Part shown: piece by piece, positions 53,886-62,899 of the stretch
How the letters are laid out: each line of letters opens with the position of its first letter
Numbering within the stretch: position 1 is the stretch's first letter
Source: Bog-159 sp963738345
GTDB taxonomy: Bacteria; Acidobacteriota; Terriglobia; Bryobacterales; Bryobacteraceae
NCBI GenBank assembly: GCA_963738345.1
Contig: CAVTWI010000001.1
Coordinates: 310,001-374,000 of the forward strand
Reading direction: 5' to 3'
Length of the DNA: 64,000 nucleotides
Position numbers and translations under genes: made by a program
Notes under the pieces: model-generated
The model's input: only the letters and a program-made list of their open reading frames with translations
Databases searched by the model: none
Told to the model about the DNA's origin: nothing

Positions 53886-55208
53886 CTACTTCATCAAATC
53901 GAGAATGGCGGCGGTCATGGCGATGACGCCGGTACGAATGGCGGGCTCCGGCAAAGGCGCAAATAAACTGGAATGCAGGGTCGGTAAAGGGTGCCCTGTA
54001 CGGCGACTCTCTTCCAGTTTCGCGGGGTCGGCAGCCCCCAGCCAGAGCATGAAACAGGGTATTTGGCGGCCTTCCAGGCCAAAGAGGCCGAAGTCTTCAC
54101 TCACCATGGAAGCTTTTCCGTCCAGAACATTCGCATCCCCCAGGGCGGCGCGCAGGGAGTTTTTCACGCGCGCGGCCAGTACCGGATCGTTATACGTCAC
54201 CGGTACGGATTCCGCCTGGTTAACCTGCACGATGGGCGCACGGCTTTCAGGAACCCCCGCGGCCAACGCGATGCCGCGTGCGGTGCGATCAATGGCGGCC
54301 AGCACGTTGGCGCGCACCTCCTCGCTGAATGCGCGCGTGGAGATCTGCAACTTCACTTCGTCGGGGATAATGTTGGGCCGAGTGCCTCCATGGATGGAAC
54401 CGACGGTGACCACGGCAGGATCTTGCGGAGCGGTCTGGCGGCTCACGATGGTTTGCAGCGCAAGGACAAACTCCGCGGCCATCACGATGGGATCTTTAGT
54501 GCCTTCGGGCCGCGCGCCATGGCCGCCTACGCCGCGGATGGTCACGTCTACCGTGCTGGCGCCTGATAGGATCGGGCCGGCCAACACGCCCACCTGTCCC
54601 GCGGCGATCTCGGGCGTATCATGCTGTGCAATGCAAAAGTCCGGACGGCCGAAATGCTGGTAGAAATCGCCCGAGAGCATGGCGCGCGCGCCGGTGACCC
54701 GCTCTTCGGCAGGCTGCCCGATCAGCATCAGGGTGCCGTGCCAGCGGTCCTTCATGGCGGCAAGCGTACGCGCCGTGCCCAGAAAGGCGGTCATGTGAAG
54801 GTCATGCCCGCAGGCGTGCATGGCGCCCACGGTCTGGCCGGCATCGTCTTTGGTGTGCACTGTACTGGCGTAGGGCAGGTCCGTCTTTTCCTCGACCGGC
54901 AACGCATCCATGTCGGTGCGGAGCAGTACGGTAGGGCCTGCCCCATTGCGCAGGATGGCGACCACACCGGCAGCGGGCCGTCCGTCGGAATACACGCCGA
55001 CGTGTTCGGTTACGGTGAATCCCGCGTGGCGCAGTTCCACGGCCAGGAAAGCCGCGGTATGCTCCTCGTGCTGCGAGATTTCAGGATGCGCGTGCAGTTC
55101 CTTGTAGATGGCGAATAGAGCGGGTACCTGCGGATCGACGGCGGTGCTAAGGTCGCCGTTGGCGGCAAGCAGAGCGGCGGGGAGCAGGCCGAACAGAAAA
55201 AAGCGCAT
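53886..55208 (-). CDS. M20 family amidohydrolase (hippurate hydrolase-like), exported
   Basis: A 440-residue metallopeptidase with an N-terminal signal-like segment (MRFFLFGLLPAALLAANG). ELHAHPEISQHEEHTAAFL, MDALPVEEKTDLPYAS and MHACGHDLHMTAFLGTA supply metal ligands, and AEERVTGARAMLSGD is next. RGVGGHGARPEGTKDPIVMAAEFV is the dimerisation domain. M20D enzymes cleave N-acyl amino acids or related amides. The signal suggests action in the periplasm, which is less common for this family. Confidence 0.92.
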   Translation of the reverse strand: MRFFLFGLLPAALLAANGDLSTAVDPQVPALFAIYKELHAHPEISQHEEHTAAFLAVELRHAGFTVTEHVGVYSDGRPAAGVVAILRNGAGPTVLLRTDMDALPVEEKTDLPYASTVHTKDDAGQTVGAMHACGHDLHMTAFLGTARTLAAMKDRWHGTLMLIGQPAEERVTGARAMLSGDFYQHFGRPDFCIAQHDTPEIAAGQVGVLAGPILSGASTVDVTIRGVGGHGARPEGTKDPIVMAAEFVLALQTIVSRQTAPQDPAVVTVGSIHGGTRPNIIPDEVKLQISTRAFSEEVRANVLAAIDRTARGIALAAGVPESRAPIVQVNQAESVPVTYNDPVLAARVKNSLRAALGDANVLDGKASMVSEDFGLFGLEGRQIPCFMLWLGAADPAKLEESRRTGHPLPTLHSSLFAPLPEPAIRTGVIAMTAAILDLMK

Positions 55209-55273
55209 GGATGTAGAGTAGCGCCTGGCAGCATTGGCAGGTAACGTGCTTGGCGAGATCAGGGGGTACGTGT

Positions 55274-55441
55274 ATGTCCTTCGGAATTTACTTGACCGGT
55301 TTCATCATCCTGATCATCGGGTTGGCCATTGGCGCGCATTTGGCGCATGTGCCGGATCGGTGGATCGTGGTGGGCGTCATCTGCATGGCCGGGCTGGGCA
55401 TTCTGAAGGGCGCCGTTTCGACCCGCCGTCCCGACGCCTAG
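55274..55441 (+). CDS. Small two-helix membrane protein (55 aa)
   Basis: A 55-residue protein made of two predicted membrane helices (FGIYLTGFIILIIGLAIGAHLA and RWIVVGVICMAGLGILKG) with a basic end. ATG 55274 is preferred over an upstream GTG/ATG extension because the extension is not hydrophobic. Such small proteins are common in acidobacteria; function unknown. It lies 23 bp upstream of the kinase gene. Confidence 0.65.
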   Translation: MSFGIYLTGFIILIIGLAIGAHLAHVPDRWIVVGVICMAGLGILKGAVSTRRPDA

Positions 55442-55452
55442 CCGCTTCCAAT

Positions 55453-55458
55453 TACAAT
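55453..55458 (+). promoter_or_regulatory. Putative -10 box (TACAAT) of the PfkB-type kinase gene
   Basis: TACAAT ends six bases before the TTG start at 55465. No -35 or ribosome binding site is seen. A transcript starting at or next to the codon would be leaderless. Confidence 0.4.
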
Positions 55459-55464
55459 AGTTGC

Positions 55465-56394
55465 TTGATCGTCACTCTGACAGTTAATCCAGCGCTCGAT
55501 CGCACCATCTCGGTGGACCGGCTGGCGTTTGAAGACCGCGCCTATATCGAGTCGCGTCACGACTCCGCTGGGGGCCGCGGCGTGAATGCCGCCTGCGTCA
55601 TCCATTCATTCGGAGGCAAGCCACTCGCCATCTTTCCCAAAGGCGGCAAGAATGGCAAGCGCATCGAGGAATTTCTGATCTCCTACGGCTATCCGACCTT
55701 GGCGGTCCCCGTCCAGCACGAGATCAGAACCAACCTGACTATTACCGACCGGCAGGGCCTGACGGTGAGCCTGAACGAGCGCGGTCCCCACTTGGATCAG
55801 GCGGATGTCGACCGGCTGGAAAAGGCCGTCCAAAAAAGTCTGGATGGCGCGTCGTGGCTGCTGTTGTGCGGCAGTCTGCCGCCGGGCGTACCGTCGAATT
55901 ACTATGCGCGATTGATCGACATGGCGCGGCGCAAAAAGGTCAAGACGCTGCTCGATACAGACGGAGACGCGTTGCGCGAGGGCATCGAGGCAGGGCCCAC
56001 GTGTGTTTCGCCCAATCAGGGTGAAGCGGAACGGTTGCTGAACCGTGCGCTGGTGACGCGCAATCATTTTCTCGACGCGGTGGCCCGTATACGCGCCATG
56101 GGTCCGGAGACGGTAGTGCTCTCGCTCGGCAGTCGCGGAGCCATGGGTGCGATCGAGGGAACGATTATTGAGGCGATTCCGCCGCGCGTGGAAGTGCTAT
56201 GTCCAATCGGCGCTGGCGATGCTTTGGGCGCCGCGTTCGCCTGGTCGATGGAACGCAAAGACGATTTCACGGACGCGCTGCGTTGGGGGGTAGCCACGGG
56301 TACGGCGTCCGCCACGCTACCGGGTTTGCGCCTGGCCTCGCTCGAACAAGCCACCGCGCTGTACAAACAGGTCGAAGTACGGCGCATCGAATAG
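55465..56394 (+). CDS. PfkB family sugar-phosphate kinase (1-phosphofructokinase type)
   Basis: A 309-residue kinase of the PfkB/ribokinase family. VTLTVNPALDRTISVDRL opens FruK/LacC/PfkB-like proteins; AGGRGVNAACVIHSFGG is the substrate-binding glycine motif; WLLLCGSLPPGVP and PIGAGDALGAAFAW (catalytic aspartate) complete it. It phosphorylates fructose-1-phosphate, fructose-6-phosphate or tagatose-6-phosphate; which is undecided. TTG start is chosen as the only start near the conserved N-terminus. murJ starts seven bases after the stop. Confidence 0.9.
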   Translation: MIVTLTVNPALDRTISVDRLAFEDRAYIESRHDSAGGRGVNAACVIHSFGGKPLAIFPKGGKNGKRIEEFLISYGYPTLAVPVQHEIRTNLTITDRQGLTVSLNERGPHLDQADVDRLEKAVQKSLDGASWLLLCGSLPPGVPSNYYARLIDMARRKKVKTLLDTDGDALREGIEAGPTCVSPNQGEAERLLNRALVTRNHFLDAVARIRAMGPETVVLSLGSRGAMGAIEGTIIEAIPPRVEVLCPIGAGDALGAAFAWSMERKDDFTDALRWGVATGTASATLPGLRLASLEQATALYKQVEVRRIE

Positions 56395-56401
56395 GAATCC
56401 G

Positions 56402-58072
56402 GTGGCCTACACAAAATCCAGCGGCGCGGCGCGCGCGGGAGGCGCGTCCAAGGGCGAGAACGTCATGCGTTCGGCGGGCATCGTGTCCGCCGCGGTCTTT
56501 TTAAGCCGCATCACAGGGTTGCTGCGCGAAATGGTGATGGCGCGGCTATTCGGCGCGGGACAATCGTACGACGCATTTCTGCTGGGCTTCCGCATTCCTA
56601 ATCTGACGCGCGATCTCTTTGCGGAAGGCGCCCTTTCTTCGGCCTTCGTGCCGGTGTTTACGCAATACCTCGCGACTAAGGGCAAGCGGGAAGCCGCGGA
56701 ACTTTCGAAACTGGTGGCCACGGCGCTGTTGATGGTGGTGGGCGGCCTCTGCGTGCTGGGAATCATTTTCAGCCCGCAATTGGTGTGGCTGCTGGCATCG
56801 GGCTTCGCGCGGGTACCCGGCAAGTTCGAACTGGCGGTATCCCTTACCCGGGTGATGTTCCCGTTCCTGCTACTGGTGGCGCTATCGGCGCAGGCCATGG
56901 GCATCCTGAACGCAATGAACCAGTTCGGCGTGCCCGCGCTTTCGTCCACGTTCTTCAACATGGGCTCGGTGCTGTTTGGACTTACATTCGGCTACACGGT
57001 GGGGCGTTGGATGGGCGTGAGCCTGGTGATGTCGATGGCCTTCGGCGTGGTGTTCGGCGGCGCGGTGCAGTGGCTGTTCCAAGTGCCGAGCCTCTACCGC
57101 GCTGGCATCACGTACTGGCCGCGCATCAACTTCGCGCATCCGGGCCTGCGCAATATTCTGCGGCTGATGGGGCCCGCGATTTTGGGTAACGCGGCGGTGC
57201 AGATCAACGTTCTGGTGAACACTAATTTCGCTTCCAGCATCACTGATGCCGCCGGGCACGTGATCAACGGTCCGGTGAGTTGGTTGAGCTATGCCTTCCG
57301 CTTTATGCAATTGCCGTTGGGCTTGTTCGGCGTAGCGATCGCATCGGCCACGCTACCGGCGATCTCGCGTAGCGCCGCGCTGCAACAGATGGACGAGTTC
57401 CGGCTGACGCTGTCGCGATCGCTGGGAATGGTGCTGCTGCTGACCATTCCGTCATCAGTGGGGCTAGCGGTGCTTGGACCCAGCATGATCGGCGCGGTGT
57501 ATCAGTGGGGAAAGTTTAAAGCGTCGGATACGCACCAGACGGCCATGGCGCTGGCGTGCTACGCGGTGGGGCTGGCGGGGTATTCGGCCATTAAGATTCT
57601 GGCGCCGGCGTTCTATGCGTTGAACGATGCGCGGACGCCGATGCTGGTGAGCCTGGTATCGATTTTGGTGAATCTGGGCATGGCGTCGACCATGGTGAAA
57701 CTGGCAGGGCTGGGACACCTGGGGCTGGCGCTGTCGACATCGGCGGTGGCATTGTTCGGATCAATGGCGCTATTTCTGCTGTTACGCAAACGCATCGAGC
57801 GAATGCATGGTCGGGCGCTGGCACTGAGCGTGGTGAAGATACTATGCGCATCGGCGGCGATGGGCGTTGTGTGCTATTTTTCGAGCCGTGAAGTGCATCA
57901 GATTCTGGGAATGCGTAAGATAGGGCAGATCGTGGATCTGGCGGTATCGATTCCAGCAGGCGGACTTGTCTACTACGGAGTATGCCGGGTGCTGCGGGTG
58001 GCGGAGTTGGAGGCGGCATGGAGCGCGCTGGCGGCGCCGATGGCACGGAGGCTGGGGCTAGGGCGGCGGTGA
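56402..58072 (+). CDS. murJ: Lipid II flippase MurJ
   Basis: A 556-residue protein with about 14 membrane helices, moving lipid II across the inner membrane for peptidoglycan synthesis. ISRITGLLREMVMARLFGAG-like sequence, FRIPNLTRDLFAEGALSSAFVPVF and APAFYALNDARTPMLVSLVSI are MurJ/MviN motifs, with the essential arginines in place. GTG start seven bases after the kinase gene. Downstream is a gap of 104 bp. Confidence 0.95.
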   Translation: MAYTKSSGAARAGGASKGENVMRSAGIVSAAVFLSRITGLLREMVMARLFGAGQSYDAFLLGFRIPNLTRDLFAEGALSSAFVPVFTQYLATKGKREAAELSKLVATALLMVVGGLCVLGIIFSPQLVWLLASGFARVPGKFELAVSLTRVMFPFLLLVALSAQAMGILNAMNQFGVPALSSTFFNMGSVLFGLTFGYTVGRWMGVSLVMSMAFGVVFGGAVQWLFQVPSLYRAGITYWPRINFAHPGLRNILRLMGPAILGNAAVQINVLVNTNFASSITDAAGHVINGPVSWLSYAFRFMQLPLGLFGVAIASATLPAISRSAALQQMDEFRLTLSRSLGMVLLLTIPSSVGLAVLGPSMIGAVYQWGKFKASDTHQTAMALACYAVGLAGYSAIKILAPAFYALNDARTPMLVSLVSILVNLGMASTMVKLAGLGHLGLALSTSAVALFGSMALFLLLRKRIERMHGRALALSVVKILCASAAMGVVCYFSSREVHQILGMRKIGQIVDLAVSIPAGGLVYYGVCRVLRVAELEAAWSALAAPMARRLGLGRR

Positions 58073-58111
58073 CGTGAAAAATAAAATCGTGTTAGTTCTC
58101 TTGACGGTGGG

Positions 58112-58127
58112 CATGCCTAGAGGCATA
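58112..58127. promoter_or_regulatory. Short inverted repeat and possible -35 region after murJ
   Basis: ATGCC-TAGA-GGCAT forms a small palindrome in the gap after murJ. TTGACG at 58101-58106 just before it resembles a -35 hexamer, but no good -10 follows at 16-18 bp. This may be the control region of the following small gene; support is weak. Confidence 0.25.
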
Positions 58128-58176
58128 CGCTACGGCCAAAACCGCAGACAGTGGGTCCGTCGAAAACATCATCGTC

Positions 58177-58485
58177 TTGGAGAATAATATTCAAGAAGAT
58201 TCGCATACGAGGGAGATATTCCCTTCCAGGATTGATTCTTCCACCGTCGAATACCTGACAAGCAAAGCCATCAAGGAACGTTGCCAGAGGGCTGCAAAAC
58301 CGGTCCCCATTGTGGAACTCCTGCCGATGAGAGAACATCAGGGCTCGCTGATCGTGCGCTGCGCAGAGTTCAGCGCATCTGTTCGCCACGGCAAATTGAT
58401 TCTGGGCGTCTATGGCGGATACGAGATTTACTGGCGCTTTGACTGCTCGACGAACGAATACGTGAAGGCGAAGGTGGACCGTTAA
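58177..58485 (+). CDS. Hypothetical protein (102 aa)
   Basis: A 102-residue protein starting at TTG (MENNIQEDSHTREIFPSRID). It contains VEYLTSKAIKERCQRAAKPV and a beta-rich second half (GSLIVRCAEFSASVRHGKLILGVYGGYEIYWRF). No known family or export signal. The start is uncertain: no ATG is available and no ribosome binding site is evident. It may be a real orphan gene. Confidence 0.45.
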   Translation: MENNIQEDSHTREIFPSRIDSSTVEYLTSKAIKERCQRAAKPVPIVELLPMREHQGSLIVRCAEFSASVRHGKLILGVYGGYEIYWRFDCSTNEYVKAKVDR

Positions 58486-58567
58486 CTAGGCTTAGTCATG
58501 TAGCCGCCGGTGAAATCCGCAGGCGCTATTGGTGCAGCGCGCGCACCGTGTTAAACTGCCAGAAGAA

Positions 58568-59323
58568 ATGCTTCCCGATCTGCAGTTGGCGGTTCGGTTG
58601 CAGGAGCTTGATCAGCGGGTGAACGAATTAACTCGCGAAATCTCCTCTCTGCCCAAACACACCGCTGAAATCGAAAAGAAATTAGAGATTCATACTCGCA
58701 AACTCGAGGCTGATCGCGCCGCGCTTACGGCGAACCAGAAAGACCGCAAGAACACCGAAGCCGAGATCCAGAACCAAGAACAGAAGATCTCGAAACTGCG
58801 CGGTCAGATGCTCGACGCGAAAACCAACGATCAGTATCGCGCCTTCCAGAATGAAATCGAATTCTGCGAGAAAGAGATTCGCCGGGCTGAGGATCACATT
58901 CTGGAGTTGATGACCGAGTCCGAACCGCTGGACAAGAATGTGAAGGCGGCGGAACAAGCGCTGAAGAGCGAGAAGTCCCATGTGGATGCCGAAAAACAGC
59001 AGGCCATGGCGCGTACCGCGGAAGACAAGAAGGCGCTCGACCTGCTCCGCCAGGAACGCGCCCAGTTTGTGGCGCGCATGAATCCCAACGTCTACAGGCA
59101 GTATGAACGCATTCGCAAAGGCCGCGGCGGTATCGCAATCGCCGAGGCTACGGACGGACGTTGCAGCGTCTGCCAGATCGCCGTACGGCCGCAATTCTTT
59201 CAGGATTTGAAGAAGGGCGAACAGGTCATGTACTGCGAAAGCTGCGCCCGCATCATCTACTACAATCCGCCCGTATCCGTAGAGGATCTGGCGGGAGAGT
59301 CCGCCCCCGCCGTCCAAGGTTGA
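58568..59323 (+). CDS. Coiled-coil protein with C4-type zinc ribbon
   Basis: A 251-residue protein with a long N-terminal helical coiled coil (about residues 1-180, LDQRVNELTREISSLPKHTAEIEKKL) and a C-terminal zinc ribbon with two cysteine pairs (GRCSVCQIAVRPQFF and MYCESCARIIYY). It matches the CT398/DUF164-type family found across bacteria, which is implicated in late flagellar or RNA metabolism in a few species; its role is unclear. ATG 58568 follows AGAAGAA; the frame extends to 58529. Confidence 0.88.
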   Translation: MLPDLQLAVRLQELDQRVNELTREISSLPKHTAEIEKKLEIHTRKLEADRAALTANQKDRKNTEAEIQNQEQKISKLRGQMLDAKTNDQYRAFQNEIEFCEKEIRRAEDHILELMTESEPLDKNVKAAEQALKSEKSHVDAEKQQAMARTAEDKKALDLLRQERAQFVARMNPNVYRQYERIRKGRGGIAIAEATDGRCSVCQIAVRPQFFQDLKKGEQVMYCESCARIIYYNPPVSVEDLAGESAPAVQG

Positions 59324-59329
59324 ACCTGC

Positions 59330-59887
59330 TTACGAGCGAGATTTGTGGGCGGCTTTGGCGCTCTTCACCGGCTCTTTGAGCAGTGTATCCAACTGTTCCC
59401 GAATATTCTTTTCCTGGTCCTTGAAGAAATCGTCGCCACCGTTGTGTTGGGCGCGAATCACGCGTCCGCGGTCGATGAAGATCAATTCAGGAACGTAGTT
59501 GGGCTTTGCAAGCGAAGCCTGCTCATATTCCAGAACGGAATCGCGTTCGGCCGAGCCGACTGGGAAATTGGGCTTGAACTGCGCGATAAAGCCCGGCACC
59601 AGTTGCGCGGCATCGGGATTGAAGGCCGCGGCCAGAAACTGGACGCCACGCGGTGCGTATTCGTTTTGCAGGCTGCTCAGAAGTTGGGTGGTGTGCTGGC
59701 AATGGGGACAGGTGGTGGAAATGAAAGCCAGCACGACGACCTTGCCCGAATACTGGCTGAGCAAGGTGACTTGGCCGTTAGGCAGTTTGATGGCGAACTC
59801 GCCCGCGGGACGGGGAACCTGTTGCGCATAAGCCGCCAAGCCGGTCAAAAAAAGAGCGGATGTCAGGAGCAAGGACCGAAATCGCAT
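59330..59887 (-). CDS. Exported TlpA-like thiol-disulfide redoxin
   Basis: A 185-residue protein with a signal peptide (MRFRSLLLTSALFLTGLAAYA). The thioredoxin-fold domain has C60-P-H-C63 in AFISTTCPHCQHTTQL, a typical reductase pair. VVVLAFIST and FPVGSAERDSVLEYEQASL, YVPELIFIDRGRVI follow the AhpC/TSA-TlpA pattern. A positively charged tail ends the protein. It probably reduces disulfides or carries electrons in the periplasm. Convergent with the zinc-ribbon gene, 6 bp apart. Confidence 0.9.
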   Translation of the reverse strand: MRFRSLLLTSALFLTGLAAYAQQVPRPAGEFAIKLPNGQVTLLSQYSGKVVVLAFISTTCPHCQHTTQLLSSLQNEYAPRGVQFLAAAFNPDAAQLVPGFIAQFKPNFPVGSAERDSVLEYEQASLAKPNYVPELIFIDRGRVIRAQHNGGDDFFKDQEKNIREQLDTLLKEPVKSAKAAHKSRS

Positions 59888-59896
59888 ATCCTCAGT

Positions 59897-61336
59897 TTAC
59901 CCCAAGTGGCTTAGTGAGGGATGCGCGCGCAGGGCCGCGTGCGCTGCGTGGAAACCGCACATCCCGTGGACCGCTCCGCCCGGGGGCGTCGACGACGAGC
60001 ACAGATATACGCCCGTTAACGGCGTGCGGTAAAGCATGCGCGTGGGACGCCAAACCATCTGGCGCAGATCTTGCGCGCCGCCCGTGATATCTCCGCCAAT
60101 GAGGTTGGCGTTGTGCGCTTCGAGGTAAGCCGGATCCATAGTGTGACGCGCCAGGATGCGGCTGCGGAACCCGGGTGCGAAGCGCTCGATTTGGGACTCG
60201 ATGGGCGCGGTCATATCCGCCGTTGAACCGTGCGGCACATGGCAATAGGCCCAGGCGGTGTGGCGTCCGGCGGGCGCGCGGGTATCGTCGAACAGGCTGG
60301 GCTGGGCCACCAGCACGAAGGGCCGGGCGGACGGCGTGGCGCCGGTGATGGCGCGTTCGGAGGCGACAATGTCATCGAGCGATCCACCGACATGGACCGT
60401 GCCGGCCCGCGCACACTCGGCAGCGGTCCACGGAATGGGCGCGCTTAAAGCCCAATCGACTTTGAACACGCCGGGACCGTAGCGGTAGGCTTCCAGGCGG
60501 CGGTGGAAGGAATCCGGAAGTCGAGATCCGGCGATGGCCGCGAATTGGCGCGGGGTTACGTCGCAAAGCACCAGGGCGGCGCCGGCCAATTCATCGAGCG
60601 AGGCGATCGGGCTGTTGGTGACGATGCTGCCGCCGAGGGACTCGAAGTAGGATGCGAGGGCGTTTGAGATAGCCTGGGATCCACCGCGGGGAATGGGCCA
60701 TCCCACGGCGTGGCCGGCCGCAGCCAATACCCAACCGAAAGCCGCCGATCCGAAAGCGTCGAGCGGCCGGACGGAATGTGCGGCATTACCTGCAAACAGC
60801 GCGCGAGCGGGTTCCGTATGGAAGAGCAGGCGGGCCAGGCCGGCGGCAGGCCACCCGGCGAGAGCACCGAATTGAGCCATCAGCCAGGGGTGTGCGGGCA
60901 TGCGCGGCAACGGTGCCTGGATCATGGGGATGAAGTCGCGCCAGCGCCGCACTAAGGGGCCGATGGCGCGGCGGTAGGCCGGCCCGTCTGGTCCCAGGCT
61001 GGCGCAGGTTTCATCCAGTGATCTCGCTAGCGTGGCTGCCGAACCATCGTCCAGCGGATGGGCCAAGGGTAGCGGCGGATGGATCCATTGAAGGCCGTGC
61101 TCCGCCAGCGGGAAGGCCGCAAAGGCCGGCGAACTGACCGCCAGTGGATGGACTGCCGAGCAGACATCGTGTAGGAATCCGGGAAGGGTTAAGGCTGCGG
61201 AACGGGCGCCGCCGCCGATGGTGGACTGGGCTTCGTATACCGTAGTGCGCAGTCCGGCTTGGGCCAGGACAATGGCAGCGGTCAGGCCATTAGGGCCGGA
61301 GCCGATCACCGCGGCGATACCGGTGGGGGGGGGCAT
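59897..61336 (-). CDS. Phytoene dehydrogenase-like FAD-dependent oxidoreductase
   Basis: A 479-residue flavoprotein. AAVIGSGPNGLTAAIVLAQAGLRTTVYEA is the FAD-binding start, GGGARSAALTLPGFLHDVCSAVHPL follows as in CrtI-like proteins, and the C-terminal GVYLCSSSTPPGGAVHGMCGFHAA closes the FAD site. Members include carotenoid desaturases and many uncharacterised oxidoreductases. No carotenoid genes lie nearby, so the substrate is undetermined. It starts 9 bp after the redoxin gene on the same strand. Confidence 0.9.
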   Translation of the reverse strand: MPPPTGIAAVIGSGPNGLTAAIVLAQAGLRTTVYEAQSTIGGGARSAALTLPGFLHDVCSAVHPLAVSSPAFAAFPLAEHGLQWIHPPLPLAHPLDDGSAATLARSLDETCASLGPDGPAYRRAIGPLVRRWRDFIPMIQAPLPRMPAHPWLMAQFGALAGWPAAGLARLLFHTEPARALFAGNAAHSVRPLDAFGSAAFGWVLAAAGHAVGWPIPRGGSQAISNALASYFESLGGSIVTNSPIASLDELAGAALVLCDVTPRQFAAIAGSRLPDSFHRRLEAYRYGPGVFKVDWALSAPIPWTAAECARAGTVHVGGSLDDIVASERAITGATPSARPFVLVAQPSLFDDTRAPAGRHTAWAYCHVPHGSTADMTAPIESQIERFAPGFRSRILARHTMDPAYLEAHNANLIGGDITGGAQDLRQMVWRPTRMLYRTPLTGVYLCSSSTPPGGAVHGMCGFHAAHAALRAHPSLSHLG

Positions 61337-61469
61337 GGTTCGGGGCGCCTGAACCGGCGCTGCCCGCGGTTAGAAGCCGCGCAGTTGCGCCAGTCATTCG
61401 ATTGTAGACCGGATCCCCTGCCATACGTGGTGGCGCCGCGATACGTCCTGCATCGCGGCGTGCTGCATA

Positions 61470-62179
61470 CTAACCGTTGCTTTTGCGGCGGCGAATCAGA
61501 CCCAGGCCGAGAAGTCCGGACCCGAGCAGGACCATAGTGAACGGTTCGGGAGTCGCCGAGCCAGTCTCGAAACTCTGGGTAAACTCGCTCAACTGTCCAT
61601 TGGCGCCAGTCTCGATGTCTTTAAAGATATACACCGGAGACGTACTGGTAAACGGGGCTGAAAACACAGGCTGATTAGGTGCGCCGGAGGCCAGTGTGAT
61701 TTGTCCTAGGGGATCGACCGAACTGGTGCCGGCGGAATTAGTACATAGGACTGCCAGCGCGCCGGCAGTGGAGATCGGATTCAGGCAGGCACGTTCAGTG
61801 ATGGTTGCATTATTGCCGCCGATCGACATATCGATCTGGCTGATGCCGCCGGTTACTTCAAAAAGGAATTGTTCATCCTGATTGGCCTGCAAGTTGGGAT
61901 TGAAATTCAGGAACGTCGCGCCGGTTACGGAATCATAATCCGAACCTGCCAGAATGTCGATAACCCCAGCGGCTCCTCCCGTCGCGTTGGGGACTTCAAA
62001 ATTGGAAAATGTCAGACCGCCGCACGTAATTACGGTAGCCGACGTCACCGCGGCGTCGACGGCTGAGCCGGAAACCAGCAAGGTATCAGGGATGCGTTTG
62101 CCAACCCTACCGAGAACACCGAGACAGCGGACAATAACAGAACTTTCGTTACAGACTTTGTTAAGAAAAAAGTTTTCAC
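61470..62179 (-). pseudogene. PEP-CTERM protein gene with a single-base frameshift after the signal peptide
   Basis: Reading from GTG 62179, with GGAGGAA just upstream, gives a signal peptide (VKTFFLTKSVTKVLLLSAVS, then VFSVGLANAS). In the next frame, starting at about 62088, comes DTLLVSGSAVD and the mature domain (VITCGGLTFSNFEVPNATGG) ending in PEPFTMVLLGSGLLGLGLIRRRK, a full PEP-CTERM sorting signal. One missing base separates the two halves. Such proteins are exported, sorted by exosortase and usually anchored in or released at the envelope. A sequencing error is possible. Confidence 0.75.
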
Positions 62180-62285
62180 CTATATTTCCTCCGGGACTAG
62201 CTTAGGCACGGTGGGGGCCAAATGCCTAGAGCTGAGGTTTTTAACAAGAAGGATCGAACTTAGATGGATAGGCCCTAAGTTATGT

Positions 62286-62291
62286 TATACT
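62286..62291 (+). promoter_or_regulatory. Putative extended -10 (TGTTATACT) of the 115-aa gene
   Basis: TATACT at 62286-62291 is preceded by TGT, fitting an extended -10. It lies 55 bp before the ATG at 62347. No convincing -35. Confidence 0.4.
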
Positions 62292-62346
62292 GGATCGTAA
62301 TCCTTTTCCCTCCTGATCTAGTTTCCGCGCGAATTCGAGTCTAAAT

Positions 62347-62694
62347 ATGTCAAGCCATGCTACTAGCTTTCAACATAAGGCCGCCGCAGTTAATGGTAAG
62401 CCGGTAATCGACTGTTTAAAGGGTACCGGAGTCGTCATAACGGGGCGTGGTAAGGAGATATCCGTCCGATATCATCTTTCCCTGACTCAAACCGAGGTGA
62501 ATTCCCCATCTGGCAAGCAACCAGGTATTGGTCCTAAGGACTTTGCCGGCCAGGTTTGGTGCCCGCACGATGGCTCTTTCGTGGCCATTTATCAAGGGCA
62601 AAACATGATGCTGCGTATGGAAGACGGACGGAAGCTCCGCTTCGCGCATCTGAATCGCGACGGCGGCATTACCGTTACGCAGTGGATTGGCTAG
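62347..62694 (+). CDS. Hypothetical beta-rich protein (115 aa)
   Basis: A 115-residue soluble protein (MSSHATSFQHKAAAVNGKPV). GVVITGRGKEISVRYHLSLTQ and MLRMEDGRKLRFAHLNRDGGITVTQWIG suggest a small beta-barrel. No known family. It is divergent from the PEP-CTERM gene. The stop codon lies in a CTAGGG-GG-CCCTAG palindrome (62691-62704), which could be a terminator stem. Confidence 0.55.
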   Translation: MSSHATSFQHKAAAVNGKPVIDCLKGTGVVITGRGKEISVRYHLSLTQTEVNSPSGKQPGIGPKDFAGQVWCPHDGSFVAIYQGQNMMLRMEDGRKLRFAHLNRDGGITVTQWIG

Positions 62695-62760
62695 GGGGCC
62701 CTAGTGACCGCCCGCTGTCGTTTGACCGCATAGCGTTATCTCCCTCGCCGCCGCTACTAG

Positions 62761-62784
62761 AATACTTAGTTATTAATAAGTATT
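62761..62784. promoter_or_regulatory. AT-rich inverted repeat upstream of the VWFA-related gene
   Basis: AATACTTA (62761-62768) and TAAGTATT (62777-62784) are exact inverse complements around an eight-base AT-only-plus-G spacer. Such an AT-rich block stands out in this GC-rich sequence and could be an operator. It is 75 bp before the -35 of the next gene. Confidence 0.4.
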
Positions 62785-62858
62785 GTTAAGTACTGCCATA
62801 CTATCCGCGGGACTCTTGGCAAGCTCAATCAATGTGGTAGTTGTCGAGAATCCCGCTA

Positions 62859-62887
62859 TTGACGTGCGGCGTTAAAGAGCGTATAGT
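62859..62887 (+). promoter_or_regulatory. Sigma-70-type promoter of the VWFA-related gene
   Basis: TTGACG (62859-62864), a spacer of exactly 17 bp and TATAGT (62882-62887) form a near-consensus promoter. The ATG at 62900 lies 12 bases beyond the -10, so the leader is about five to six bases; no ribosome binding site fits. This is the best promoter match noticed in the window. Confidence 0.65.
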
Positions 62888-62899
62888 CCTTGGCTTGAG

